A stretch of 64,000 bases of DNA, taken from NCBI GenBank assembly GCA_016716715.1, contig JADJVE010000010.1:85919-149918 (forward strand), given 5' to 3'. The translations under genes were made by a program, and so were the position numbers. Source of the stretch: Acidobacteriota bacterium. GTDB taxonomy: Bacteria; Acidobacteriota; Thermoanaerobaculia; UBA5066. Below, piece by piece: positions 18,101-28,776 of the stretch. Below the pieces are notes generated by a model. It saw only the letters and a list, made by a program, of their open reading frames with translations, was not told the DNA's origin and ran no database searches. Numbering within the stretch: position 1 is the first letter of the stretch; each line of letters opens with the position of its first letter.

Positions 18101-20806
18101 CGAGCCGGTCGCCACGCACGTCGGGCCGGTGGTGACCGTGACGGAGAGCGCGACGAACCCGCCGCTCCCGGCGGTGAACGTGAAGATCCGGGCGTTCTGC
18201 CCGCTGACGGGCGTGCCGTTCGTGACCGTCCACGCGTACGTGGCGCCGAAGCCGGCGTCGGGCACGGAGGCGACGAGGCCGGCCGTGTTCGGCGGGGCCG
18301 AGGCCGGCGCCGTGATGACGGCCGAAGGCGCGACGCCGGAAACGGTGATCGTCGCGCTCCCCGAGACGGTTCCCTCACCGAACGCGTCGGAGAAGGCGGT
18401 CAGCGTGTAGATCGTCGAGACGGCCGGCGCCACCACCCGCGTCGCCGGGCTGACGGACACCACCTGAGGGAAGCCGTCGGACCAGGTCAGGCTCCAGGGC
18501 GCCGTTCCCGTGAGGGTCGCCGAGAGCGTCACGTTGCCGCCGGAGCACGTCGTGCCGCCGCCCGAGACGACGGCCGTGGCCGTCGAGGAGGCGGGATTGA
18601 GATGGAAGACGACGCCGCCGTCATTCGGTCCCGCCATCTCCGCCGTGCCGAGGAGCGTCCCGTCGCCCAGCCTGAGGACGCCGCCACGCGGGAAAGCCCC
18701 GTCGGCCCCCGAAAAGGAGTGGAGGATCCGGAGCGCGCCGCTGGGGGCCAGCTGGATGACCGAGCCGAAGTTGTTGGCGCCCCATCCCTGCGAGGTCCCG
18801 TAGAAGTTCCCGTCGCTCCCCAGCGTCAGGACGGAAACCCCTTCCACTTCGCCCGACGCAAAGTCGCGCAGCGTCGTGATGCCAACCGGCGTCGTCGTCG
18901 CGTCGAGCCGGAAGAACGTTCCGACGCCGTTGGCGCCGCCGGCCGACGTGGTCCCGAAGAAGACCCCCGGCCCCGCCGCCGTGAGCGCGGCCCACGGGCC
19001 GGCGCCGTTCGGTCCCGAGAAGGAATGGAGCAGCTCGTGCGTGCCACCGGTCGTCACCCGGAAGAGGGTCCCCTTGTCGGAAGCACCGCCCCCGTTGGTC
19101 ACGCCGTAGAGCTTCCCGTCGGCGCCGGCGACGAGCTGGGACGTCGGATAGCGGCCGTCGGTGCCGGACAAGGGCGTCGACCAGCCGAGGTTTGAGGGGC
19201 TCACGGGATCGAGGGCGAAGAGCGTTCCCTTGTCGGAGGCGCCGCCCGAGGCCGTCGCGCCGTAGAGGATTCCGCCGCGCTCCATGACTCCGATCGGGAA
19301 GCTCCCGTTCGGGAAGTTTCCCGGTGACCCGGTGAAGGTGTAGAGCTTCTGGAAGCCGGAGCCGTTCAGCGTGTCGATCCTGTAGACGCTGTTGCTGTCC
19401 TTGGCCGTCCCGTAAAGGAAGCCGCCGAGGCCCGGCACGACGCCCGAGAAGTCCTGACCCATGCCGAGGTCCTGCGTGGCCCGGAGCGTCGCCAGCGTGC
19501 ACGGGGGCGTCGCGCAGTCGAGCTTGTAGATCGCGCCACCGACGCTTTTGCCGCCGACGGACGCCGTGCCATAGAGGAAGCCGCTCCCGTCCCGGTAGAG
19601 CGGCGAGAACGGGCCCGCTCCCTCTGTTCCCGCGTCGGCGTAGAAGACCGTGAAGTTCAGAGGAGGCGCCTCGGCGGGATCGACGGCGTACGACGCACCG
19701 TAGCCGCCCGCGCCGCCTTCCGACGTGGTCCCATAGAGCTTCCCGCCGGCTCCCTTCACGAGACCGGTCGTGGGGGACGAGCCGTTCGTTCCGTTGAAGG
19801 AATGGAGTATCTGGTGGACGACGGGCATCGTGGAGGGGTCGAACCGGAAGACCGACCCGCGGGAATTCGCCCCCCCGACAGGCGACGTCCCGTAAAGGAA
19901 CCCGTCCGTGCCCAGGGTGAGTCCGGCGTGCGAAACCTGGCCGCTCGCGAGGTCGTGGACCTTCGTGAGCACGCCGGCGTTCGTCACCTTGAACATGGCG
20001 CTCCCGGCCGCTCCGAAGAAGTCGACTCCTTTTTCGACGACGTCTCCCCGCGGGGAACTGCCGTTCGTCCCGTCGAACGACGCGACCCACTCCATCGAAC
20101 CCGAAGTGGAGAGCTTGAAGACCGTCCCGAATCCGGCCGTTCCCCCCTCGGCGGTGGTCCCGTACAGGAAGCCTCTGTTTTCGAGGAGGCTCGCGACCGG
20201 GCCGGCTCCGTCCGTCACGCCTCCGGAGAACGAGTAGAGCGTTGTCAGCGTGGCCGGCGACGCGGAGACGTCGAGCGAGAAGACCGTCCCGAAGCCGTCC
20301 GCGCCCCCGTAGCGCGTCGTCCCGTAGAACAGCCCGCTGCTCCCCTTGATGAGGGCCGCCTCGGGAGACGTGGGACCCGTGACGCCGGCGAAGTCGAGGA
20401 CCTTCTCGAACGTGATCCCGTCGGGACTGATCCGGAAGACGGTTCCGAACCCGTTCAAGCCCCCGGAGGTCGTCGTCCCGTAGAGGAAGTCGCCCGCGGC
20501 GTCGTACACGAGGCCTGCCAGGGGCCTCTCGCCGTCCGTGTTGCTGTCGAACGAGTGGAGGGTCGTCACGACTCCGGCCGTCGTCACCTTGACGACGGAG
20601 CCCTGCGACCAGGCGCCACCTCGGTCCGTCGTCCCGTAGAACTCCCCCGGAGCCACCTCGACGAGGCTCGAGGTGATCCTCACGGAGGCCCGGAAGGGAT
20701 AGAGGACCGTGTACGTCTGCCCGGCGGCCGGCCGCGCCCCGGCCAGCGCGGCCAACAGGACGAGAAACGCCAACAGGGGGACGCTGGTCGCGCGACGGAT
20801 TGACAT
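15137..20806 (-). CDS. Giant secreted repeat protein: Gloeo/Verruco repeats, NHL repeats and Ig/PKD-like domains
   Basis: 1889 residues. ATG 20806 follows a strong GGAGGAG and starts a signal peptide ending ARPAAG. Residues about 30-760 are repeats of the TIGR03803 (Gloeo_Verruco) type, e.g. GFLYGTTAEGGTAGFGTVFK. Then comes an Ig/PKD-like section (GGTTCSGGNVTLSATLTGTA). Residues about 990-1590 are NHL-type propeller units, e.g. GNLYVTDSGNATIRKI plus GLALD and GVAVD blocks. After two more PKD-like segments the C-terminal 130 residues (YPVYPCRMYTTFGANGPPLA to ILDVSGYFE) form a conserved end domain. NHL propellers bind proteins or glycans. It looks like a large cell-surface or secreted protein. 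The cargo role is unknown. Confidence 0.85.
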   Translation of the reverse strand: MSIRRATSVPLLAFLVLLAALAGARPAAGQTYTVLYPFRASVRITSSLVEVAPGEFYGTTDRGGAWSQGSVVKVTTAGVVTTLHSFDSNTDGERPLAGLVYDAAGDFLYGTTTSGGLNGFGTVFRISPDGITFEKVLDFAGVTGPTSPEAALIKGSSGLFYGTTRYGGADGFGTVFSLDVSASPATLTTLYSFSGGVTDGAGPVASLLENRGFLYGTTAEGGTAGFGTVFKLSTSGSMEWVASFDGTNGSSPRGDVVEKGVDFFGAAGSAMFKVTNAGVLTKVHDLASGQVSHAGLTLGTDGFLYGTSPVGGANSRGSVFRFDPSTMPVVHQILHSFNGTNGSSPTTGLVKGAGGKLYGTTSEGGAGGYGASYAVDPAEAPPLNFTVFYADAGTEGAGPFSPLYRDGSGFLYGTASVGGKSVGGAIYKLDCATPPCTLATLRATQDLGMGQDFSGVVPGLGGFLYGTAKDSNSVYRIDTLNGSGFQKLYTFTGSPGNFPNGSFPIGVMERGGILYGATASGGASDKGTLFALDPVSPSNLGWSTPLSGTDGRYPTSQLVAGADGKLYGVTNGGGASDKGTLFRVTTGGTHELLHSFSGPNGAGPWAALTAAGPGVFFGTTSAGGANGVGTFFRLDATTTPVGITTLRDFASGEVEGVSVLTLGSDGNFYGTSQGWGANNFGSVIQLAPSGALRILHSFSGADGAFPRGGVLRLGDGTLLGTAEMAGPNDGGVVFHLNPASSTATAVVSGGGTTCSGGNVTLSATLTGTAPWSLTWSDGFPQVVSVSPATRVVAPAVSTIYTLTAFSDAFGEGTVSGSATITVSGVAPSAVITAPASAPPNTAGLVASVPDAGFGATYAWTVTNGTPVSGQNARIFTFTAGSGGFVALSVTVTTGPTCVATGSAATAVGLTPSPSLTFTHFSGTTGGVGATDATGTASRLQNPKGLAFDGSGNLYVADANAIRKVSPTLEVTTFAGRTRFAGAVDGSRGDARFFETRGLAVDTTGGYVYVADAGNHTIRRITLTGAVTTYAGLAGAYGGADGTGTSARFSGPSGLALDKPRDLLFVSDSLNHTIRRIDLSTGAVSTYAGVAGSTGSSDGTGADARFLYPYGLAVDAAGNLYVTDSGNATIRKIVPAPGNVGAVTTLAGSAGAYGFADGTLTSARFQEPSGVVSNAAGSVLHVADVWHRTIRRIDVQGNLVSTIAGKANAPGGGGFEGSDDGTGDVARFVTPGALALDAAGNVWVADTGGPALRKLTTPAGVVTTPVALAAALGITDSPARFRRPGGVVADPSGNIYVADTWNHTIRRIDSGGGVTTLAGLAGTYGSADGSGSTARFLYPRSLALHGGDLYVADMNANTIRKVTAGGNVVTLAGAYLEVGSVDGQGSLARFASPRGVTVDASGNVFVADSGNSTIRMVTSSGMVSTLAGKALELGSNDGGPASARFNGARGVAADASGAVYVADTYNCTIRRIVRSPSVNVSTYAGQAGVCGGADGAAGAATFTYPEALAVDPSGNVWVADTGGLRIRRIDANTREVTTPGSLWSTAENTLGADDGTGVFARFLSPQGIAVDPSGNLLIADAGNHAIRIGRPALAVAATIDSATGSVGAVRLLGSSAAATTYAWEVIRRPSGSTAALSSTSSRTPTFTPDIADLYVFRLTASDGTNASITLVSLTASSGGGCTPPPAPVITAPPIVGEDSPNRTASVANHGGSTYAWSVTNGTITAGQGTSQITFRSGAAGTLVLTVVETNAGCSSPPATANVTVAPAGQALLFYPVYPCRMYTTFGANGPPLAPGEIRTIAPAGACGIPASAKALAANATVVGPTASGHLVVWPVGTAMPLTSNLNFNGGRARANNAIVTMPGTAASGFSIFNGSTGATPLILDVSGYFE

Positions 20807-20925
20807 GGACTCCTCCTCGAAGGGGGCTCTGTGGAGGAGAAGCGCAATCCGGGCGTTCCTTCCCTCACGGCCGTGACCCCGGTCCGACCCCGGCTGCGCG
20901 TTCCCGGATGAAGGAGACACCAGCC

Positions 20926-21348
20926 ATGGGAATGAACCTCTCGACCGCCGCCACCTTCGTCCTCATCGCCAGCTCCGCCGGACCGTTGCTCGCGTCCGGG
21001 GACCCTTCGCAGGCAGCCGGATACGCCTGCCTCGCGAGCCCGAAACTGGGTCCGGTCAAGGTCGTCCTGACGCCGCCGCCCGCGGGGTTCAAGTGCCCGC
21101 CGGGACAGAAGCTCTTCGTCGTCACGAGGCAGATGCAGGAAAAGGCGTCTGCGCCTTTCGCCGAGGTCGTCGAGGTCGCAGAGCCCGAACCCACGCCGCC
21201 TCCGGGGCTCATCGCTCCCCCGAAGAAGAAGCCGGTCAAGAAGACGCAGCCGAAGAACCCGATCCCGCCGGGCGGCAAGGTGTGCACGCCGGACGGCACG
21301 GGCGGCCAGTACTGCTGCTACAGCCTGCACGACTGCCGGCTCGAATAG
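20926..21348 (+). CDS. Small secreted proline/cysteine-rich protein, unknown function
   Basis: 140 residues from ATG 20926, chosen because AAGGAG sits 9 nt upstream and a signal peptide follows (MNLSTAATFVLIASSAGPLL). The mature protein has a Pro/Lys-rich linker (PPPGLIAPPKKKPVKKTQ) and a Cys-rich end (GGQYCCYSLHDCRLE), so disulfides are likely. An upstream in-frame ATG at 20908 is less well supported. No family is recognised. Confidence 0.6.
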   Translation: MGMNLSTAATFVLIASSAGPLLASGDPSQAAGYACLASPKLGPVKVVLTPPPAGFKCPPGQKLFVVTRQMQEKASAPFAEVVEVAEPEPTPPPGLIAPPKKKPVKKTQPKNPIPPGGKVCTPDGTGGQYCCYSLHDCRLE

Positions 21349-21367
21349 CGCCGGCCGAGAACGAAAA

Positions 21368-21395
21368 GCGGCGGGCGGCCGAAGCCGCCCGCCGC
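21368..21395 (-). terminator. Rho-independent terminator of the mdh-sdhCAB operon
   Basis: A perfect 12-bp stem (GCGGCGGGCGGC paired with GCCGCCCGCCGC) has a 4-nt loop that reads TTCG on the minus strand. It is followed in the minus direction by TTTTCGTT. It lies between two convergent genes and may stop transcripts from both sides, but the T run serves the sdh operon. Confidence 0.85.
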
Positions 21396-21424
21396 GCGTG
21401 GGTCGTCGGGTTTCCAGGGACGGT

Positions 21425-22194
21425 CTAGCCGGAACCGCTCTCCGCGACCTTCGGCCGCGACATGAGGCTGGCCTTGAGAAAGTCGCGGTTCAGCTGGGCG
21501 ATGAACTCCTGCTTGATCTCCTTCGGGCAGGCGCGCGAGCACTCGCCGTGGTTCGTGCAGGTGCCGAAGCCCTCGGCGTCCATCTGCGCGACCATCGAGA
21601 GCACGCGTTCGTAGCGCTCGGGCTGGCCCTGCGGCAGCAGCGCGAGGTGCGAGACCTTCGCGGCCACGAAGAGCATCGCCGACCCGTTCGGGCAGGCAGC
21701 CGCGCAGGCGCCGCAGCCGATGCACGCGGCTGCGTCCATCGCGCGGTCCGAGCAGCTCTTCTTGACCGGCACAGCGTTGCCGTCGGGCGCGCTGCCCGTC
21801 GACACGGAGATGAAGCCGCCCGCCTGGATGATGCGGTCGTACGACGAGCGGTCGACGATGAGGTCCTTGACGATCGGGAACGGCGTCGCGCGCCAGGGCT
21901 CGAGCGTGATCGTGTCGCCGTCCTTGAAGGTGCGCATGTGGAGCTGGCAGGCCGTCGTGCCGCGCCGCGGGCCGTGCGGATTGCCGTTCACGACGATCCC
22001 GCACATGCCGCAGATGCCCTCGCGGCAGTCGTGGTCGAACGCGATGGGGTCTTCGCCCTTGAGGATCATGCCCTCGTTGACGACGTCGAGCATCTCGAGG
22101 AAGGACATGTCGGGGCTGATGTTCGCGGCGTCGTAGGTGACGAACTTCCCTTCGGACTTCGCGTCTTTCTGCCGCCAGACGTTGAGCGTGAGCT

Positions 22195-22198
<4 letters not shown>
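21425..22198 (-). CDS. sdhB: Succinate dehydrogenase/fumarate reductase iron-sulfur subunit
   Basis: 257 residues carrying the three iron-sulfur centres that move electrons from the flavin subunit to quinone. The 2Fe-2S motif is CREGICGMCG (near residue 55). CIGCGACAAACPNGSAM serves the 4Fe-4S cluster and CTNHGECSRACPKEI the last cluster. The GTG start at 22198 overlaps the sdhA stop (GTGA), so translation is probably coupled. The sequence style (HGPRRGTTACQLHMRTFKDG) is that of the group with a single membrane anchor subunit. Confidence 0.96.
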
Positions 22199-24107
<1,909 letters not shown>

Positions 24108-24111
<4 letters not shown>

Positions 24112-24776
24112 TTCAGCACCCCCGCCAGAACCGCGAGTGGCACGAGAACGAACCCGCCCGCGACGAGAATCGTGAAGACGACGGCGAAGGCCTTCCGCGC
24201 CCCGAGGTACTTCGGGTGCGAGAGGCCGAGGGTCTGGAGCATCGACCACGCGCCGTGCCAGAGGTGGAACGAGAGGCAGCCCATCGCGAGAACGTAGAAG
24301 AGCGCGACCGGCACCGGCGCCAGGCCCGTGACGAGGTTCTGGTAAACCTTGCCCTCGACGAAGCGCGGGTGCACGTTGCCGATCGTCAGGTGCATGAGGT
24401 GGAACACGATGAAGGCGCCGAGGATGGGCCCCGTCCAGCGCATCGAGCGCGAGGCGAAGGTCGCTTCCTCGAAGTCGTTCACCTTGTAGCCCTTCGGGCG
24501 GGCGGCCCAGCTCTTCTGCGTGAGCGTCAGGTACGCCCAGATGTGGAGCCCGACCGCCAGGAGGAGACCGCCCCGGACGAACCAGATGCCCGTGCCGTGC
24601 AGCAGCTCCCGCAGGAACGCGCCGTAGTGGTCCAGCGCCTCCGGCCCGTTCGGCAGGAAGGCCTGGAGGTTGCCGGCCATGTGGCCGAGAACGAAGCCCG
24701 ACAGGACGATCCCGGTGATCGCCATGACGATCTTCTTTCCAACCGAGGAATTCAGGAAGGGTGTGGGCGCAGCCAT
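24108..24776 (-). CDS. sdhC: Succinate dehydrogenase cytochrome b subunit (single anchor, type B)
   Basis: 222 residues with five predicted membrane helices, the di-heme single-anchor type found with fused-anchor complex II. Candidate heme-ligand His residues sit in the helices (GFVLGHMAGNLQ, VGLHIWAYLTL, VFHLMHLTIG, CLSFHLWHGAWSML). It anchors SdhAB and passes electrons to quinone, probably menaquinone by analogy with this class. The stop overlaps sdhA; 37 nt separate it from the mdh stop upstream. Confidence 0.93.
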
Positions 24777-24813
24777 TCGAGCGGTTCTCCTCCCCTCGGA
24801 TTCGGGCGACGGA

Positions 24814-25740
24814 TCAGACGGTCAGCAGTCCGACGAGTTCCTGGACGGAGGCGGCGGACTTCTGGAGAGCGGCGGACTCCTCCGGGGTGAGCTTGAGCTC
24901 GACGATCTTCTCGATGCCGCCGGCGCCCAGCACGCAGGGCACGCCCACGAAGAGGCCCTTGATCCCGTACTCGCCCTCGAGGTACGCGGCGCACGGGAGG
25001 ATCTTCTTGCGGTCGTTGAAGATGGCTTCGGCCATCTCGACGGCCGCCGACGACGGCGCGTAGTAGGCCGAGCCGGTCTTGAGGAAGTTGACGATCTCGG
25101 CGCCGCCGCCCGCGGTGCGCTTGACGATCGCCGCGACGCGCTCGGGGGTCATGAGCTCGGTGATCGGGACGCCCGCGACGGTGGAGTACCGCGGAAGCGG
25201 GACCATCGTGTCGCCGTGGCCGCCGAGAACGGTCGCGTGGATGTTCGACATCGAGACGCCGAGCTCCATCGAGATGAACGCGCGCATGCGGGCGCTGTCG
25301 AGGATGCCGGCCATGCCGATCACGTTCTGCTTCGGGAGCTTCGTGACGCGGCGGACGACCTCGCACATCGCGTCGAGCGGGTTCGTCACGACGATGACCT
25401 TGAGGTCGCGCGAGCCGCGCGTCGTCTTCGCGATGCACGAGCTGACGATCTCCTCGTTCTTCTTCAGCAGGTCGTCGCGCGACATGCCCGGCTTGCGGGC
25501 GAGGCCGGCCGTGACGATCACGAGGTCGGAGCCCTCGGTCTCGTCGTAGCCGTTCGTGCCGACGATCTTCATGTCGAACCCTTCGACGGCGCCCGACTGG
25601 AACATGTCCAGTCCCTTGCCCTGCGGGACGCCCTCGACCACGTCCACGAGGACGACGTCGGCCAGGTTCTGCTCCACGATGCGCTGGGCGACGGTCGCGC
25701 CCACGTTTCCTGCCCCGATCACGGTCACTTTGCGTCGCAT
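24814..25740 (-). CDS. mdh: Malate dehydrogenase (NAD-dependent, LDH-like type)
   Basis: 308 residues. The NAD motif GAGNVGAT is at the N-terminus. Substrate Arg residues lie in ARKPGMSRDD, the NPLDAM block follows, the next Arg is in AGILDSARMR, and the catalytic His is in LGGHGDTMV. It converts malate to oxaloacetate in the TCA cycle. Being the first gene of the mdh-sdhC-sdhA-sdhB cluster, it places two successive TCA steps (with fumarase missing) under one promoter. GGAAGGAACC precedes the start. Confidence 0.96.
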   Translation of the reverse strand: MRRKVTVIGAGNVGATVAQRIVEQNLADVVLVDVVEGVPQGKGLDMFQSGAVEGFDMKIVGTNGYDETEGSDLVIVTAGLARKPGMSRDDLLKKNEEIVSSCIAKTTRGSRDLKVIVVTNPLDAMCEVVRRVTKLPKQNVIGMAGILDSARMRAFISMELGVSMSNIHATVLGGHGDTMVPLPRYSTVAGVPITELMTPERVAAIVKRTAGGGAEIVNFLKTGSAYYAPSSAAVEMAEAIFNDRKKILPCAAYLEGEYGIKGLFVGVPCVLGAGGIEKIVELKLTPEESAALQKSAASVQELVGLLTV

Positions 25741-25842
25741 GAATGGTTCCTTCCCCGGCGCCTCTCAATTTTGCGGCGGAGCCGTCGGCGAGGCAGCCTA
25801 GCACCGGGTCAAATCGACCTCATATGAAGCAAACCCATCAGT

Positions 25843-25869
25843 CCGGGGGGAACGTCCGGGAGCCCCCGG
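25843..25869. other. GC-rich inverted repeat before the four-helix-bundle gene
   Basis: CCGGGGG (25843-25849) pairs with CCCCCGG (25863-25869) across a 13-nt loop in the 146-nt divergent region between mdh and the small gene at 25887. A TATAAA follows at 25873-25878. It could be a regulator site or simply part of the upstream region. The rest of the gap shows nothing distinctive. Confidence 0.3.
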
Positions 25870-25886
25870 GCGTATAAAGGGGCAGG

Positions 25887-26249
25887 ATGGCCGGCGAATA
25901 CAAGAACCTCCCGCTCTGGAAGAGGGGAATGACCCTCGCCCACACGGTCTACGCGGCCGTGGAGGCGGCTGGGGCCAAGGGGACGGACGCAGGCACCCGC
26001 CTGAGAAAAGCAGCAGTTTCCGTGCCTTCCCTTGTCGGGGAGGCCTTCCTCGACATGTCCGGCAAGGACGTCGCGGAGGCCCTCTCCCTGGCCGAGGCGA
26101 AGCTGGACGAGGTCCAGGGACTCCTGACTTCTCCGGCGCTGAGCGGCATCCCGCCCGCCGACCTCGAAAGCCTTCTCGGCGACCTCGAGAGCCTCAAGGC
26201 CGAGCTCGTGCAGCTCCGGGCCACCCGGATGGGCGAAACGACGCACTAA
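25887..26249 (+). CDS. Four-helix-bundle protein, S23-like
   Basis: 120 residues, all helical. The start YKNLPLWKRGMTLAHTVYAA resembles the first helix of the S23 (23S rRNA intervening-sequence) four-helix-bundle family. Then come LRKAAVSVPSLVGEAF and two helices with an amphipathic Leu pattern. The function of the family is not established. AAAGGGGCAGG precedes ATG, and TATAAA is 8 nt upstream. Its TAA overlaps the convergent M28 peptidase stop. Confidence 0.7.
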   Translation: MAGEYKNLPLWKRGMTLAHTVYAAVEAAGAKGTDAGTRLRKAAVSVPSLVGEAFLDMSGKDVAEALSLAEAKLDEVQGLLTSPALSGIPPADLESLLGDLESLKAELVQLRATRMGETTH

Positions 26250-27193
26250 GGCGCGATCCGGTGCCTCGCCAGCAGCTCCCGGACCTCGTCCGGCGTGTGC
26301 CGCGGGAGGTCCGGCCCGGCGTCGTCCGCGGCCCCCCATGCCAGCGCCGTCGCGAGCGCCGCGGTTTCGCGCGCGGCCGCGAAATCGAGCCGGCCGGCCG
26401 TGTCGGCCGCCGTGTGGTGCAGGGCGGCGTAGCCGGGGTCGATCTGGAACGCGGTGAGCACCGGGATGCCCGCCTTCACGAACGGGAAGGCGTCGCAGCC
26501 CGCCCAGATCTGGTACGTCCCGAAAATGGCCCGCCAGCGATCGTCGGGGGCGAGGGCGCGCTGGAAGAGGGCGCGCATCTCCTGCTTGCGCCCGTTCATG
26601 TAGAAACCCTTCGTGCGACCCGAGCCAAGGTCGAAGACCGCGGCGAGGGCGTGCGGCTCGGCGGCGTGTGCCGCCACGTACGCCGACGAGCCCGCCATCT
26701 TCTGTTCCTCCCCCGTGAAGAACGCAAAGCGGATCGTCCGGCGCGGCGCGGGCGCGAGCGCCTTCAGCGTGCGCGCCGCCTCGAGCAGCACCGCCACGTT
26801 GACGGCGTCGTCCGCCGCGCCCTCCCCCACCGCGACGCCGTCGAGGTGCGCCGCGAGGAGGACGAGCCCGCGCGCCCTGTCCGTGCCCGGAATGTCCGCG
26901 AGGACGTTGCGCGCCGGCGCGTCGACGGCCGCGCCCTCGGGACGCGGGTACGTCTCGAAGACGGGCGAAAGGCCGGCAGACGCGAGACGCGCGGCCGCGA
27001 GCTCCTCTCCCTTCGCGCACGCGGCGCTGCCGGTCACGCGCGCTCCGAGCGCCGCGAGGGCCCGCGCATCGGCCTCGATGGCGGTGGACGTCTCGGCCCG
27101 CGCCGCGAGCCGGGCCTGCAGGGAGGGCGCCGGTGCCTTCGCGCACGCGGCGGCGAGGAGTGCAAGCGCGGCGGCCGCGGCGGTCGTCCTCAT
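26246..27193 (-). CDS. M28-family zinc aminopeptidase, lipoprotein
   Basis: 315 residues. The N-terminus MRTTAAAAALALLAAAC has a lipobox ending in Cys 17, so it is probably membrane-anchored in the periplasm. The di-zinc site of M28 peptidases is visible: AAHLDGVAVGEGAADDAVNV (His and Asp), FFTGEEQKMAGS (Glu-Glu), FDLGSGR (Asp) and LHHTAADT (final His). It should release N-terminal amino acids from peptides. ATG 27193 overlaps the stop of the upstream spermidine-synthase-like gene (ATGA), so the two are co-transcribed. Confidence 0.87.
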   Translation of the reverse strand: MRTTAAAAALALLAAACAKAPAPSLQARLAARAETSTAIEADARALAALGARVTGSAACAKGEELAAARLASAGLSPVFETYPRPEGAAVDAPARNVLADIPGTDRARGLVLLAAHLDGVAVGEGAADDAVNVAVLLEAARTLKALAPAPRRTIRFAFFTGEEQKMAGSSAYVAAHAAEPHALAAVFDLGSGRTKGFYMNGRKQEMRALFQRALAPDDRWRAIFGTYQIWAGCDAFPFVKAGIPVLTAFQIDPGYAALHHTAADTAGRLDFAAARETAALATALAWGAADDAGPDLPRHTPDEVRELLARHRIAP

Positions 27194-28734
27194 CGCGCGA
27201 GGTGCTGGAGGGCGTCCGTCGGGCTGTAGGCGTCCGTGAGAACGGGCACGTCGGCCGTACGGATCTCGCCTTCGTAGAGGCGTGCGGCCCACTCGGAAAT
27301 GGGCGGACGCCCGAGGCGCTCCGCGACGGCCTTCGCCCGGTCGGCGAGCGTGCCGGGGTCCACCCTCTCGGGCGAGCGCGTCGCGACCACGATCGCGTTG
27401 CCGCGGAACGTCCCCGCGCCGGCCTTGAGCTCGCTCGAGAACACATAGACGCGGGGAAAAACCTCGCCCAGCGTCTTCACGGCGGCCCAGAGGAGCTGAT
27501 TGCGGTTGCCCGTGAGGTCGCCACCGAAGTTCACGGCCAGGACGCCGCCGGGACCGAGTTTTCTTGCGCAGAGCGCGTCGAACTCCTTCGTGACGAGGTG
27601 AAACGGCAGGCTGTCGGAGTAGTAGGCGTCCACGACGATCACGTCGGCGCCGTCCACCTGGCGTTCCAGCTCGCGGCGGCCGTCGCCCACGATCACGCGG
27701 TCGTTCGCGTCCGGCGCGAAAGCGAAGTAATTCCGCGCGACCGCGACGACCTCCGGGTCGATCTCGATCGAAGTCGAGGCGATTTCGGGGGCGCGCGTGG
27801 CGAGGAGGGTCGGCAGCATCCCGGCGCCGAGCCCGATCATGACGACGCGCCGGGCGTCCGGCGCGAACGCGAGGGAGAGCGCAAGCCCGTCCGTGTAAGC
27901 GATCCCGAGGTCCACGCCGGGCCGCACCGGCGCGTAACCCTGGAGCCGATTGTCGAAGTAGAGGGCGCGGCGCAGTCCCTGGTCCACGACGCGGATGCGG
28001 TGGTAGGCCGTCTCCTTCTCGAGGAGAAGCGTGCCGGCGGGCCCGGGCGCCTTCGCGATGCCGGGCCCCACGAGGAAGACGAGCGCGCCCGCCGCCCCGA
28101 GGAAACCGGCCCACGCGGCGCGGCGCAGGAGACGCGGCGCCGGGACGAGAAGGGCCGACACGAGCAGCGCGGCCCCGATGCCGAAGAGGATCGGCCGCGT
28201 CGGGAACGTCGGGATCAGGAAGAAGGCCGCCGCAAACGCGCCGAGGATCGAGCCGACCGTCGACACGGCCGAGAGCCGGCCCGCGGCCGACCCGACGAGC
28301 GCGAGGTCCTTCGCCGCGAGGCGCACGGCGAAGGGCGTGACGGCGCCCATGAGGATGCTCGGAGGAGCGAAGAGCACGGCGGCCGCGAGCAGCGCGCGGA
28401 AGCGATCCGGTACGGGCGCACCGCTGGCGGCCGCGAGGACGGCGTCGGGCGCGGCGAACAGGACGATCACGAGCGCGCCCGCCGCGAGGAGCACGCCGGA
28501 GAGCAGCGCCGGCTCGGGCCGGCGGTCGGCGAGGCGCCCGCCGAGCGCATAGCCGACCGCAAGGGCCGCGAGAAACGTCGTGATGAGCGCGCCCCAGACG
28601 AAGAGCGACGTCCCGAAAACCGGCGCGAGCACGCGGCTCCCGACGATCTCGAGGGCCATGAGCGCGGCGCCGGAGAGGAAAACCGCCCCGTCGAGGCGCA
28701 GGAGGTCGCGGGCCCCCTTCAAGCCACGCACCAC
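27190..28734 (-). CDS. Membrane-embedded spermidine synthase-like protein (fused MFS-like and SpeE-like domains)
   Basis: 514 residues. Residues 1-230 hold seven or more hydrophobic helices (VFLSGAALMALEIVGSRVLA, FVWGALITTFLAALAVGYAL). The rest is a spermidine-synthase-like methyltransferase fold: RVVMIGLGAGMLPTLLATRA (cofactor loop), TSIEIDPEVVAVARNYF, RVIVGDGRREL and VIVVDAYYSDSLPFHL. Such fusions are common in bacteria and the substrate is usually unproven. Polyamine synthesis is possible since aguA-aguB lie 14 kb away. Start is GTG at 28734 or the adjacent GTG at 28731. It is coupled to the M28 peptidase. Confidence 0.82.
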   Translation of the reverse strand: MVRGLKGARDLLRLDGAVFLSGAALMALEIVGSRVLAPVFGTSLFVWGALITTFLAALAVGYALGGRLADRRPEPALLSGVLLAAGALVIVLFAAPDAVLAAASGAPVPDRFRALLAAAVLFAPPSILMGAVTPFAVRLAAKDLALVGSAAGRLSAVSTVGSILGAFAAAFFLIPTFPTRPILFGIGAALLVSALLVPAPRLLRRAAWAGFLGAAGALVFLVGPGIAKAPGPAGTLLLEKETAYHRIRVVDQGLRRALYFDNRLQGYAPVRPGVDLGIAYTDGLALSLAFAPDARRVVMIGLGAGMLPTLLATRAPEIASTSIEIDPEVVAVARNYFAFAPDANDRVIVGDGRRELERQVDGADVIVVDAYYSDSLPFHLVTKEFDALCARKLGPGGVLAVNFGGDLTGNRNQLLWAAVKTLGEVFPRVYVFSSELKAGAGTFRGNAIVVATRSPERVDPGTLADRAKAVAERLGRPPISEWAARLYEGEIRTADVPVLTDAYSPTDALQHLAR

Positions 28735-28762
28735 GCCGCTTGACGCCCCGCGGCGCGACCGA

Positions 28763-28768
28763 TAGTTT
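28763..28768 (+). promoter_or_regulatory. Candidate -10 hexamer (TAGTTT)
   Basis: TAGTTT ends 8 nt before ATG 28777 and there is no Shine-Dalgarno. Confidence 0.3.
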
Positions 28769-28776
28769 TGCCGACT

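Noticed and set aside
15683..19195. A 1170-residue Arg-rich plus-strand reading frame
   Set aside because: It is antisense to the NHL/Verruco repeat gene, is Arg/Gly/Pro-rich as GC-rich shadows are, and has no domain pattern.
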